Assembly: GCA_017883045.1 (NCBI GenBank)
Contig: JADGOJ010000011.1
Coordinates: forward strand, 1 to 41,347
Direction of reading: 5' to 3'
Length of the DNA stretch: 41,347 bases
Origin: Acidimicrobiales bacterium
GTDB lineage: Bacteria > Actinomycetota > Acidimicrobiia > Acidimicrobiales > RAAP-2
Position numbers and translations under genes: made by a program. Below the pieces are notes generated by a model, which was not told where the DNA came from, made no database searches, and saw only the letters and a list, made by a program, of their open reading frames with translations. Positions 24,011-33,023 of the stretch are shown here, in pieces. Numbering within the stretch: the first letter of the stretch is position 1; each line of letters starts with the position of its first letter.

Positions 24011-26443
24011 TCACTCCACGTATCGCAGAGTGTCCGGAAGGTTCATCGCTCGGAGTCGCCTGGCACCAAGAAGCGGTGCGAGGGCGGTCGCCACCACCCC
24101 GATGAGGGCCGTGATGAGGTAGGAGGTGGTTCGCACTGACTCCAGAACGGCCAGTTCGGGGATCGCGGCCGGAAATACCGTCGCGAGGATCCACTTGAGA
24201 ACGAGCAGTCCGGTCGCTATCCCGAGCCCGATGCCGACGAGACCCAGCAGCACGCTTTCGAGGATCTCGATCAGCACCACTCGCCGCACGGTGGTGCCGA
24301 AGGCCATCATGGTGGCGTTTTCACGAACCCGTTCGTCACTGCCTATCTTGCTGCTGTTGTAGGCAACGAGAAGGGCCATGAGGCCGATGACGACCTGGAG
24401 GATGATGAAGAGGTTGGATATCCCACCGAGGACGTCGCGCATCGTGGATGTGAGGGAACTCGCCGCCAGAGCCGCCGCGACGCCGGGTATCGCGGAAACT
24501 GACCGCTGCAATCGGTCCATCGTGACGTCGTGGCGCGGTACAACGGTGGCCGTATTGACGATTCCCGAGAGTCCCATGAGCGGCTCGTCCTTCAATGACA
24601 TGTAGGCGACGAAGCTGTACGGACTTGCGACCACCGCACGCACCGGCAACACCGAGTCAGCGAAGCGATAGCCCGTCCCGTGGGCCACGGGGTGACGTAA
24701 CGTGATCCGCCCCCCCTGAGCCACGTGCAGGTCGGATGCGGCCTTGGCGGAGATCACGATGCCACCGGGCTGGACACGCTGGGTCGCCAATGAGGTCGGC
24801 ACCGCCAGCGGGTTACCGAGATCGACCATATCGATCGACACGTCGACCGTGGTGTGCCCGCGGATCAGGTAGCCGCCGATACTGAGCCCGAGAGCGCTCG
24901 CCCCGACCAGCTTTGAACCGACGACAGCGGTGACGACGCTCGACCCAGCCGATTGGTATGACTCCAAGCTCACCAGGAGACGGTCACCGCGACCCCCCGA
25001 GAGAATCTGGTCCCCGGACTGGATCGTCGACGTGGTCGAATCGGTGGCTCCGAACGCCGCAAGGAGCGGGGCGAGGACGAGGGCGATTGCGAGGATTGTC
25101 ATGAGAGAGCGCGCCGGGGCGATGGTCGCCCGACGCAGCGGAGCCTGGGTCATCGTGTTGCCCGGCATCCACGTCTTTCGCTGGAGTCCCAACAGGCGGT
25201 GGCGGCGCGTGCGCAGGTGGGGTGGGATCAGCGCGTCCGTTGGTGTCGTACGCACGGCGCGCCACACGGGGTAGAGGCTGCCGGCCAAGGGGATTGCGAG
25301 TCCGAGTACGGCTGCGCGCACGAACAGCCCCGCCTGCCACGGGCTCTGCCACACCGGCAGGGGCACTTTGACCTTGAGGATGGCGACGACCCACTGTCCA
25401 ATGCCCCATCCCGCCGCGACACCGAGCACGACTCCCGCCACAGCGACCTCGAGAGCCAGCGCCAGCGGACGAACGGCGATGCGGCTCCTGGGCACGCCAA
25501 GCGACATGGCGATACCAAGATCGCGACGTTGAGCCTCGACGAATCGTCGAGTGAGGTTGAAGGCGGCGAATCCGGCGCCGAGCAAGATGAGAAGGGCAAA
25601 GACGCTGAAGACCTTCTGCTCGCTCACCACCTCGCCGTAGAGGGACTGGGTTAGCAGCGAGTCGCGCCGGACGCTTACGGTCGTCGCGATTGGGAGCGTG
25701 GAGCGCCCCAATTGCTGGCTGAGTTGGGTCGCAACGTGTTCGACGCTGACCCCGTGGCGCACGAGAGCAACTACGTCATTGACTTGACCAGGCTGGCTTG
25801 CCAGACGCTGCGCGAGTGACAATGGCGCGACGATGACCGCACGGGTCGCCGCACCCTGGATGACACCTCCGAGAGTCGACGTCGTGTTGAGGTATTCGGG
25901 CGAAAGCATGGTGCCGACGTAGCGAACGCGCACATCGGCGATCCACAGCTCACCCTTCGGCGGAAGGTGATGCTGGGCGGCAAAGTGCTCGTCCAGCAGC
26001 ACCTGCGTGCCGGTGGCGTCGGCTGACCCGATCGTGCCACCCCCGGTCACCTTCCACCGGTCGATGTGCACGCCCTTCGCCAAGTCCACTCCGACGATCA
26101 CCCCAGCGGCCGGGATGGTCCCATCCGGTCCAGCGCGCACCGGGAGGTCCGTGACGAGGCGAGCCTCCACGGCCGAGAGGCTGGCCCCACCCGCTGACCG
26201 CACGGCCGTGAGCAACGTACGGGTCGGCAGGGCCAGGCCAGCGACCGGCTGAACTTCGAGGTCGTGGGCGTGCAGGCTCGAGAACGAGACATTCAACGAC
26301 TGTGTTCGCCATACGGACGTGCTGCCGAGGCCGGCGTAGATACCCGACCCCAACGCAATGATGGCGGCGATTGCGATGACTTGGACGAAGCGCTGACGCA
26401 GACCTCGCCACGACCAACGCAACCAGAACACGGGGCCCACCAC
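24011..26443 (-). CDS. ABC transporter permease, FtsX/MacB type with two FtsX domains
   Basis: From GTG 26443 the protein has about 810 residues. After an N-terminal helix (FVQVIAIAAIIALGSGIYAG) there is a large extracellular region, then an FtsX domain of three helices (VFSVFALLILLGAGFAAFNL, ALEVAVAGVVLGVAAGWGIG, AAVLGLAIPLAGSLYPVWRA). A second extracellular half follows SLMTILAIALVLAPLLAAF, and a second FtsX domain (LFIILQVVIGLMALLVAYNS, ILESVLLGLVGIGLGIATGL, SYLITALIGVVATALAPLLG) ends the protein. RRFVEAQRRDLGIAMSLGVP is the cytoplasmic coupling loop. Its GTG lies one base after the ATPase stop, so the two are cotranslated. Such exporters move lipoproteins, peptides or drugs, or act mechanically; the substrate here is unknown. 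The frame is open to 26548, inside the ATPase gene, which is not used as start. Confidence 0.92.
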   Translation of the reverse strand: MVGPVFWLRWSWRGLRQRFVQVIAIAAIIALGSGIYAGLGSTSVWRTQSLNVSFSSLHAHDLEVQPVAGLALPTRTLLTAVRSAGGASLSAVEARLVTDLPVRAGPDGTIPAAGVIVGVDLAKGVHIDRWKVTGGGTIGSADATGTQVLLDEHFAAQHHLPPKGELWIADVRVRYVGTMLSPEYLNTTSTLGGVIQGAATRAVIVAPLSLAQRLASQPGQVNDVVALVRHGVSVEHVATQLSQQLGRSTLPIATTVSVRRDSLLTQSLYGEVVSEQKVFSVFALLILLGAGFAAFNLTRRFVEAQRRDLGIAMSLGVPRSRIAVRPLALALEVAVAGVVLGVAAGWGIGQWVVAILKVKVPLPVWQSPWQAGLFVRAAVLGLAIPLAGSLYPVWRAVRTTPTDALIPPHLRTRRHRLLGLQRKTWMPGNTMTQAPLRRATIAPARSLMTILAIALVLAPLLAAFGATDSTTSTIQSGDQILSGGRGDRLLVSLESYQSAGSSVVTAVVGSKLVGASALGLSIGGYLIRGHTTVDVSIDMVDLGNPLAVPTSLATQRVQPGGIVISAKAASDLHVAQGGRITLRHPVAHGTGYRFADSVLPVRAVVASPYSFVAYMSLKDEPLMGLSGIVNTATVVPRHDVTMDRLQRSVSAIPGVAAALAASSLTSTMRDVLGGISNLFIILQVVIGLMALLVAYNSSKIGSDERVRENATMMAFGTTVRRVVLIEILESVLLGLVGIGLGIATGLLVLKWILATVFPAAIPELAVLESVRTTSYLITALIGVVATALAPLLGARRLRAMNLPDTLRYVE

Positions 26444-26444
26444 G

Positions 26445-27224
26445 TCACCAGCGCAGTGTCGAGGGGTCAGCCGGACCATCTGGTGTTGGACCGGCTGAGA
26501 TGATCCGTCCGTCCGCCAGTTCGACGACAAGATCGGCCATCCGGGCAATCTCCCGATTGTGAGTCACGAGCACCACCGTCTGACCGGCGTCGGCCCGTGC
26601 TCGCAGGAGACCGAGGATCTGGACACCGGTGCGGTAGTCCAGTTCTCCAGTGGGTTCGTCGGCGAGGAGGACTGGATTGCCGGTGGCGAGGGAGCGCGCG
26701 ATTGCCACGCGCTGTTGCTCACCACCGGAGAGTTCGTGTGGGAAGTGATGCTCTCGATGACCCAAGTCCACGTCCGCGAGCATCTGAACCGCAACCGCAC
26801 GTGCGTCCTCCCTTCCGGCGATCTCAGCGCCGAAACAGACGTTTTCGAGAGCCGTCAGTTCGGGAAAGAGGTTGAAGGCCTGGAATATGAAGGTGACCGT
26901 CTGACGACGGAAGGCAAACAACTGGCTGCGACTCATCTCGGTCACGCGTTGACCGGCCACGTCGATGACGCCCTCGGTCGGCGTGTCAAGGGCGCCGATC
27001 ATATTCAGTAACGTCGTCTTGCCACTGCCCGACGGCCCGAGGACGACCACGAAGACAGCCGACGGGATCTCCAACGTCGCGTTGTCCAACGCCACTACTA
27101 CGCCACCGGGCGTGACGTATCTCTTGGAAACGCTGTCCAGCCCGATCATGGCCACGCGGTCAGACGACCGATGCGCCGCGCCTCGGCGGGTCGAATCATC
27201 GCGTCCAACAGAGACTGTGCCCAT
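26445..27224 (-). CDS. ABC transporter ATP-binding protein (MacB/LolD type)
   Basis: The 259-residue ATPase has Walker A GPSGSGKTT, Q-loop FIFQAFNLFPELTALENV, signature LSGGEQQRVAIARSLA, Walker B VLLADEPTGELD, and the H-loop VTHN. The pattern (FQAFNL, E-P-T-G-x-L-D) places it with LolD/MacB/FtsE-like ATPases that work with FtsX-fold permeases, as encoded immediately downstream. I chose ATG 27224, with TACCAT six bases before it, giving a leaderless mRNA; ATG 27149 would also keep the whole ATPase domain. The frame is open further to 27431, without conservation. Confidence 0.92.
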   Translation of the reverse strand: MGTVSVGRDDSTRRGAAHRSSDRVAMIGLDSVSKRYVTPGGVVVALDNATLEIPSAVFVVVLGPSGSGKTTLLNMIGALDTPTEGVIDVAGQRVTEMSRSQLFAFRRQTVTFIFQAFNLFPELTALENVCFGAEIAGREDARAVAVQMLADVDLGHREHHFPHELSGGEQQRVAIARSLATGNPVLLADEPTGELDYRTGVQILGLLRARADAGQTVVLVTHNREIARMADLVVELADGRIISAGPTPDGPADPSTLRW

Positions 27225-27230
27225 GTTCGC

Positions 27231-27236
27231 ATGGTA
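27231..27236 (-). promoter_or_regulatory. Candidate -10 box for a leaderless ABC exporter mRNA
   Basis: TACCAT on the minus strand with six bases to ATG 27224; no clear -35 box. Confidence 0.3.
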
Positions 27237-27976
27237 CAGAAAGTTCGATGCGCCGCCCCATGGCACTTCGTCACAAGAATGCACCATTTCTTCGGCGGGT
27301 CTAGCGGAGCACTCTGGTCGCGTCGCATGGTGTACCTCGGAAATTACAGGCAATGCACCTAGACAAGACCAACTTTCAGCACTCCAGAGGTTGTCAAAGT
27401 CGATGCAACGCGAACTCGATGCAAGTCCCACCTTGTTGCATGCCCCGGAGTGTAGACCGAGCCTTTCTCGAAAGGTCAGTCGACAAAGGACATGATGATT
27501 CGAGCCGTGATGGAGTATGCCGTGTCCAAGAATGGGGTGCTTTGGGGTCGAGGGTTAGTGCTGAGGAATTTCGCGCGTACGACGCACGTGGAACGGTGGC
27601 TGTTGAGCGGATGCGGCGTGCTCCTGCTCATCCTGGGGCTTGGAAGTACGTCGAGCTGGGCTGCGGGTACGGCACGCCGAACCGCGCTCAGGATTGAATT
27701 CGACGATCAATCAACACTGCGTAACGAACGGTATTGCACGGCTGATCGACGAACTTCACCGTAAGTCGAACGTTCTTGGCGCGTCAAGAAATGATGGTGG
27801 TGTTCTTGTAGGTTCACTCCTCAAGCGCGTCAGTCAGCGACACCTCGACCGTGGTAACGAACCGATTGCCATGAGGCGATTGGCCGTGCAGTTGGGCGAG
27901 TTGGAAACACCCACAAGGTCAAGACTTTGGCGAGAGCAGATCTGGTGCGGCACCTCACGAACCACCGATGCCTGCG
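27237..27976. other. About 740 bases without a confident gene
   Basis: A plus-strand frame from 27492 (ATG with AAAGGA just upstream) would give 90 residues with one hydrophobic stretch, WLLSGCGVLLLILGLGS, and could be a small membrane protein; I cannot support it further. Another plus frame contains VELGCGYGT, like a methyltransferase motif, but nothing around it fits. The half-sites at 27400-27441 are the only clear structure. Confidence 0.4.
27400..27441. promoter_or_regulatory. Three ATGCAA half-sites
   Basis: TCGATGCAA occurs at 27400-27408 and 27416-27424 in direct orientation, and the inverted TTGCAT at 27436-27441. The centres are 16-17 bases apart, about one and a half helical turns. 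They lie about 180 bases upstream of the ABC exporter start and could be an operator. Confidence 0.3.
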
Positions 27977-29344
27977 TCATCGCGTTTGACGAAAACGCAG
28001 TTGATGGAAGTGAAGGTGCCCGTGAGGTCCCGCCAAGCGACGAGTCACTCCCTCTGGGAACGCCACCTCATCGATACGACGCATGGCAGGAAGTCCCGGT
28101 AACACGGCCAGGGTCACGACGGCGCCGATGAGCGCAAGGCCTTCTCGTAGGCCAACCCACTGGATGAGAACCGTCATCGCCAGGGAGCCAAGGGCCATCC
28201 CCGCCACCTCACCGGCCTCGAGCGCGCCCAGTACTCGACCTAGCTTCTCGTTCGGAACGACGTGTTGCAGCACCGTGATGGCGTTGACGTCGACGATGGA
28301 GTTGGCTGCACCGATCAGCCACATCATGAACAGAGCCGCCCCGAGACCAGGAAAAGCCGCAATTATCAGGAGAGGAGCCGCCCAGATCATCACGCCGATG
28401 CCGAAATCCATCGCCAGCCGGGCCCGCTCCACCAACATGAGCGCAATGAAGCCGCCGATGATGCCGCCAATGCCCAGGGTGGATTCCATTAAGCCAAGGC
28501 CCGACGTCCCGACGTGCAGCAGCCGCAGTGCAATCGCTACGGTAAACACCGCGGACGCCCCGGCGACGACACACTGCAATATATAGAGCGCGACCAAGGT
28601 TTGAAGATCGCGGTCGCGGTGTATTGCGCGAAAGCCCTCGACGGCTCGAATGAGGAAGCTCTGTGCTTTGTCGTCATCGGTCGCCTTGGAGTTCGCGAGG
28701 TGCGCAATGAGCTCATCGGATCGCTCCTCTGGAGCAGGCGGCCGTACCGACAACACGATGAGCGCCGACCAGACGAAGGTCGCGGCATCAAAGGCCAGCG
28801 CAATCGTCATGTTGGCGTACGCCAACATGAATCCCGCCACCGCGGGACCGGCGAAGAATCCGACGCTCTCGATGGTGCTCGAGACCACGTTGGCCCCCGC
28901 AAGCTCATCGTGTTCTCGAGCCAGTGACGGAAGGATGGACGCTTGGGCCGGGCGAAACGCTGTTCCGGCGAGCCCGACGACGACAACGAGTGTGTAGACC
29001 AGCCACCTGGAGTCATGGAGTCCTACGAGGATCGCCGCCAACGTCACCAGCACGAGTCGCACGGTGTCCGAGACGACCATGACGACCTTACGGCTGTATT
29101 GGTCGGCGAATGTCGACGTCAACGGGGCGACAGTGGCCATCGCCACGTAGCGCACGACCGCCAGCCCGCCGACCGCCGTGGGGCCGCCGGTGCGGTAGGC
29201 GTACACCCCCGCGCTCAGTGCGAAGACGCCGTCACCGATCAGCGATCCTCCAAACGCGAGGAAGATCCTCCGAAGGGCCGGATTGGCGAAGACGTCCACC
29301 ATCGCCTTCTTTGACGACGCCAGTTCGTTGCGAACGAGACTCAT
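27977..29344 (-). CDS. MFS transporter (MFS_3/enterobactin-exporter-like)
   Basis: The protein of about 455 residues from ATG 29344 starts MSLVRNELASSKKAMVDVF and has about ten to twelve hydrophobic helices. FADQYSRKVVMVVSDTVRL is the MFS loop 2-3 signature and LAGTAFRPAQASILPSL the usual helix-5 region. It resembles the large actinobacterial group in which a C-terminal cyclic-nucleotide-binding domain often follows LPALRRIDE. Here LPAMRRIDEVAFPEG is followed only by a short His/Arg-rich tail, so this domain, if ancestral, is gone. A GAGG about nine bases upstream supports the start; the frame is open to 29413. The substrate is unknown. Confidence 0.88.
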   Translation of the reverse strand: MSLVRNELASSKKAMVDVFANPALRRIFLAFGGSLIGDGVFALSAGVYAYRTGGPTAVGGLAVVRYVAMATVAPLTSTFADQYSRKVVMVVSDTVRLVLVTLAAILVGLHDSRWLVYTLVVVVGLAGTAFRPAQASILPSLAREHDELAGANVVSSTIESVGFFAGPAVAGFMLAYANMTIALAFDAATFVWSALIVLSVRPPAPEERSDELIAHLANSKATDDDKAQSFLIRAVEGFRAIHRDRDLQTLVALYILQCVVAGASAVFTVAIALRLLHVGTSGLGLMESTLGIGGIIGGFIALMLVERARLAMDFGIGVMIWAAPLLIIAAFPGLGAALFMMWLIGAANSIVDVNAITVLQHVVPNEKLGRVLGALEAGEVAGMALGSLAMTVLIQWVGLREGLALIGAVVTLAVLPGLPAMRRIDEVAFPEGVTRRLAGPHGHLHFHQLRFRQTR

Positions 29345-29763
29345 GTCAAGCAACCTCGAGGAGCCGGTCACATCTGACGCAACCACTCTGCACAGAAGCC
29401 CCGCGACGACCATAAGCAGGTGGATTCACATTGCTGCCGTCCTGGAGAAACCATTGGAGGCGGTGACGCGCGATTCGAAGTGGAGCCGCACGTCGACAGA
29501 CGGTCGACCAGACCAACGTGACCTCGCCCCCGCCGAACCCCGGCGTTCGCCTAGTCTCGAACTTCACGCTGAGGTGCGTCGCCCGCGCCCACGTCTTCCA
29601 TTCCAGACTTCGATCGATCGCCACCAAGGTCGAACGCGTTGTTCGATATCGCCGCCCGAGGTCATCGCGTGGCGAACTCGGAACCGAGGACATCGGCTCT
29701 CGACGAGCAGACACTGAAACCCAGTTGCAGTGACGTCGCGGCAACGGGCTCTTCAAGTGCGAG
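29345..29763. other. Intergenic stretch upstream of the MFS gene
   Basis: About 420 bases upstream of the MFS start on the minus strand. Open frames on both strands give Arg-rich translations without recognisable content. No repeat or strong hairpin was found. Confidence 0.45.
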
Positions 29764-30102
29764 CTAGTTGCCGGAACGCGCGGCCAAGGATTCAAAGTGC
29801 TCGTAGATTCGCGGCTCGCCAAGTCGTTCTCGAAGGTGAACGGCATGCGCCGCAACCTTCTTCCACATTCCCTCGATCCAATAGAGGTCGCTGAGCACGT
29901 CCCAGTCGAGAAGACCGTGCTTAACGAGGGTTCCCACCGTCTCGCCAAACGCGAGGATCTTACGGACGGCTTCGTCCTCTGACGACACGTCATTCGGGTC
30001 ATAGCCTTCGGAAAATATCTCTTGCATCGCCTCATCGAGGCCCATGTCCGTGCTCCACCGCACAATCTGCATTACGAGGTTCGCGTCTTCGCTTGTTGCC
30101 AT
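29764..30102 (-). CDS. Conserved hypothetical acidic protein
   Basis: The 112-residue product is acidic and mostly helical: an N-terminal ATSEDANLVMQIVRWSTD, a middle EDEAVRKILAFGETVGTLVKHGLLDWDVLSDLYW, and EGMWKKVAAHAVHLRERLG near the end. The Leu-Tyr-Trp-x-Glu-Gly-Met-Trp segment and the EPRIYEHFESLA ending recall DUF4760-like proteins of actinobacteria, but I am not certain of the family name. There is no signal peptide or membrane segment. The start has GAGGAGAG immediately upstream, a good ribosome binding site. It stands alone on the minus strand, 420 bases before the MFS gene. Confidence 0.75.
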   Translation of the reverse strand: MATSEDANLVMQIVRWSTDMGLDEAMQEIFSEGYDPNDVSSEDEAVRKILAFGETVGTLVKHGLLDWDVLSDLYWIEGMWKKVAAHAVHLRERLGEPRIYEHFESLAARSGN

Positions 30103-30690
30103 CTCTCCTCAATTCCTCTATGCGGGTTCGCCGCTCTTGTCCACCGCGCACCGCTTAATAGTTATCTACTCACTGCAACTTCAACTCAGCGGGGGGTCCG
30201 AGTGCGGTCATACTACAGCAATCAACGTCGACTGTGTTTGACCGAACGACACAGAAGTGAAGGCGCCGCCAGCTTGAACACACGATGAGTCGCATCTCGA
30301 GGACCGTCGACTTGAACTTCGCGAAACTCCCCGGTCGCCTTCCTTCGAACCCCCCCCAAACCCCAATGGATCTGGTGTCGTCGCGTACGGCTCTTTCAGT
30401 CCGAGTCGAAAGTCGATGAGGTCTTGAGAACCTGTTGGCTTCAGAAACGGTGCATCCGGCTCCGAACGTCCGAATAAACGTTCCGCTGACGGCATTGCTG
30501 ACGGAAAAGTGATATCGAGTGCAAGCTCTCTTCGGAGGACGATGTGACAGGACTTGCACCCTGCACCGGCGCCCGACTCTGCTATCTCGTTAATGGCGTG
30601 AAAACGGAGTCAGGACTTATCTGCTGGGACAATTGACCTCTTTTGCCATAGTTGCAGCCGTTGTCATACCCCGGACATAGAGTCGAACAT
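30103..30690. other. Upstream region of the UvrD-like helicase gene
   Basis: About 590 bases. A minus-strand frame covers 30170-30559 but its Arg/Ser/Cys-rich translation is not recognisable. GCAAG (around 30510) and CTTGC (around 30556) could pair weakly. The right end holds the TAGAGT proposed as the helicase -10. Confidence 0.4.
30678..30683 (+). promoter_or_regulatory. Candidate -10 box for a leaderless helicase mRNA
   Basis: TAGAGT with seven bases to ATG 30691; no clear -35 box. Confidence 0.3.
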
Positions 30691-32730
30691 ATGTTCGCTC
30701 TTCAACGAGAACTCAACGAAGTACAGCGGGAGGCCGCCACCTTTGGGGACGGGCCACTCCGAGTCATCGCCGGTCCTGGGACTGGGAAGTCGACAACCCT
30801 TACGGCCAGAGTCGGTGTTCTTCTCGAGCGTGGCGTCGCGCCGGAGCGAATTCTGCTCCTGACCTTCACCCGCCGCTCAGCGCGCGAGATAGTAGGCCGC
30901 GTTCGCGCACTTCGAGGCGCTGACCAAGGGCGCAGGGTCTCGGGCGGGACCTTTCACTCAGTCGCTCACCACACGCTTCGCCGCCACCACGCTGCCGTTG
31001 GTCTGCCTGAAGGTTTCGGTGTTCTGGATCGCAGCGACGCTGCCGACCTGATGGACCTGGTACGCGGCGAACTTGGAATACTGAGCAGAGCGCGGCGACT
31101 GCCAAAGAAGGCGACATTGGGCGCGCTGTATTCGCGAACGGTGAATACTGGAATGCGACTCGCCGATGTCATGCGCGAGAACACGCCGTGGTGCGCCGAG
31201 AACCTCGACGAAGTCGCTTCGCTTTTCACGGCGTTCGTGGCCCGAAAGCGGTCACTCGGACTGCTGGATTTCGACGACCTGCTCTTGTACTGGCGGGTGG
31301 CTGTGCAGGATGAAGCCTTAGGAAGAGAGCTCGGCGCGGCCTATGACCATATTCTGGTCGACGAGTTCCAGGACGTGAACCTCCTGCAGTTGGACGTCCT
31401 CGTCGGTCTGCGTCGAATGGATCCTCGGCTGACCATTGTCGGCGATGACGCGCAGGCCATTTACGGGTTCCGTGGCGCGACGGCGAGGTTCTTGCTCGAT
31501 GCCGAGCGCTACTTCAACGGGCTGACAACCATCACCCTGGACGTCAACTACCGCTCTTCTGGCCCAATCCTTGTGGTGGCCAACGCCATCGCCGCCGACG
31601 CGCCCGAAGGATTCTCCTCAGTCCTTCGCGAAGAGGTTCCGGTTCCCGGTGCGAGCCAGCCACTTCTCGTCCACTGTGCCGACGAACGTGACCAGTCAGA
31701 ATCCGTCGCCGACCGCGTCCTTGAGTTCTATGAACAGGGCATTGCCCTGCAGAAGCAGGCGGTGTTGTTTCGAGCGGCACACCACAGCGCCGACCTTGAG
31801 ATTGAACTCGCCCGGCGACGGATTCCCTTCGTCAAGTACGGAGGTTTGCGCTACCTAGAAGCTGCGCACGTGAAGGACCTCCTGGCGGCATTTCGTCTCG
31901 CCGACAATCCACGAGATGAGATGGCGTGGTTCCGTCTTCTACAGCTCATGCCAGGTGTAGGTCCAGCCAAGGCGAGACAGGCCATCAACGCACTCCGAGA
32001 CGTGGACGGGAAGATCCCCTTGTCCCATGGCGACGTCCAGCGACGATGGTCGGGCGTCGTCGACGTGTTACCGAGCGATGTCCGAGAAATGTCGCGTGAT
32101 ATCTCAGACGCCTTGTGCGAGAAGGAGTTGGAACCGGTGGAGGTGCATGCGGAGCGAATTCGCCGAGCGATCGTGCCGCTCATTTCATCGTCGTATGACG
32201 ACGCGGTGGCGCGGCTTGAGGATCTCGGGGCACTCGTGCTGGCGTGCGCGGGGACGTTACGACTGAGCGATGTGGCGGCTGAGCAGGCCCTGGAGCCGCC
32301 GGCGTCTACCGGGGACCTCGCTGGCCCTCCGATGATTGACGAGGATTGGCTCGTCCTCTCGACCGTCCACTCAGCGAAGGGTCTCGAATTCGACGCGATT
32401 CATGTCATTCACGCCGCCGACGGCAACTTTCCCTCGGACATGTCGCTGGGGTCGCCAGAAGGGCTCGAGGAAGAGCGCCGTCTCTTCTATGTCGCTGTTA
32501 CGCGGGCACGGAGGAATCTCGCTATCTACGTACCTCTCCGCTACCACCATCATCGAGTCCGTGATGATCACTCCTGGGCCCAACCATCACGTTTCTTGAG
32601 TGAATCGGTCCGTGAGACGCTCGTGGAAGTTCCAGCTGCCGGCGCGAGCCAGCAAGTCACTTCGTCACCGTCGACGCTCGCTATCGATGGTTCAGCTGTC
32701 GTCGAAGGGCAGTTGTCCAAGTTGTGGTAA
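30691..32730 (+). CDS. UvrD/PcrA-family ATP-dependent DNA helicase
   Basis: The 679-residue protein is an SF1A 3'-5' helicase. In order: Q-motif LNEVQREAA, Walker A GPGTGKST, motif Ia TFTRRSAREIVGRV, TFHSVAHHTLRRH, motif II VDEFQDVN, motif III VGDDAQAIYGFRGA, motif IV DVNYRSSGPI, motif V TVHSAKGLEFDAIHVIHA, and motif VI EERRLFYVAVTRARRNL. All ATPase residues appear intact. Length and order fit UvrD/PcrA, with a short C-terminal tail lacking the usual Tudor-like region. Such helicases unwind DNA in repair or in mobile elements. Here it stands alone in an accessory stretch, not beside recB or other repair genes, so it is probably not the housekeeping copy. ATG 30691 is preferred to TTG 30652. 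Confidence 0.93.
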   Translation: MFALQRELNEVQREAATFGDGPLRVIAGPGTGKSTTLTARVGVLLERGVAPERILLLTFTRRSAREIVGRVRALRGADQGRRVSGGTFHSVAHHTLRRHHAAVGLPEGFGVLDRSDAADLMDLVRGELGILSRARRLPKKATLGALYSRTVNTGMRLADVMRENTPWCAENLDEVASLFTAFVARKRSLGLLDFDDLLLYWRVAVQDEALGRELGAAYDHILVDEFQDVNLLQLDVLVGLRRMDPRLTIVGDDAQAIYGFRGATARFLLDAERYFNGLTTITLDVNYRSSGPILVVANAIAADAPEGFSSVLREEVPVPGASQPLLVHCADERDQSESVADRVLEFYEQGIALQKQAVLFRAAHHSADLEIELARRRIPFVKYGGLRYLEAAHVKDLLAAFRLADNPRDEMAWFRLLQLMPGVGPAKARQAINALRDVDGKIPLSHGDVQRRWSGVVDVLPSDVREMSRDISDALCEKELEPVEVHAERIRRAIVPLISSSYDDAVARLEDLGALVLACAGTLRLSDVAAEQALEPPASTGDLAGPPMIDEDWLVLSTVHSAKGLEFDAIHVIHAADGNFPSDMSLGSPEGLEEERRLFYVAVTRARRNLAIYVPLRYHHHRVRDDHSWAQPSRFLSESVRETLVEVPAAGASQQVTSSPSTLAIDGSAVVEGQLSKLW

Positions 32731-33023
32731 TTGACGTTCGACGTGGCCGGCATATACGCCCACTTCGAGCGTTCCGGTCAATACCGTGGGCCGTACAGTC
32801 ATGAGTGGCTCAGACTTCGTCGTTGTGACCCAACAAACTCCCTGATGGAAAGGCTTTCACAGGCAGCGTGCACACCCTGGCGCCCACCCAACGCGACTTC
32901 ACTCTCACCATGCCACTCCCCCAATCGACCTGGTGCTTACGCAACTCGCCACTCACATCTAGTGGCATGGAGATTAGGCCCAGCATGTGACTCGCGGCTG
33001 GGCTCGAGACCAGGCATTGGCCC

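Noticed and set aside
27353..27697. Possible methyltransferase motif VELGCGYGT on the plus strand
   Set aside because: No other methyltransferase features around it and the frame ends a few codons later.
30170..30559. Minus-strand frame of 129 codons upstream of the helicase gene
   Set aside because: Cys/Arg/Ser-rich translation with no family pattern and no ribosome binding site.
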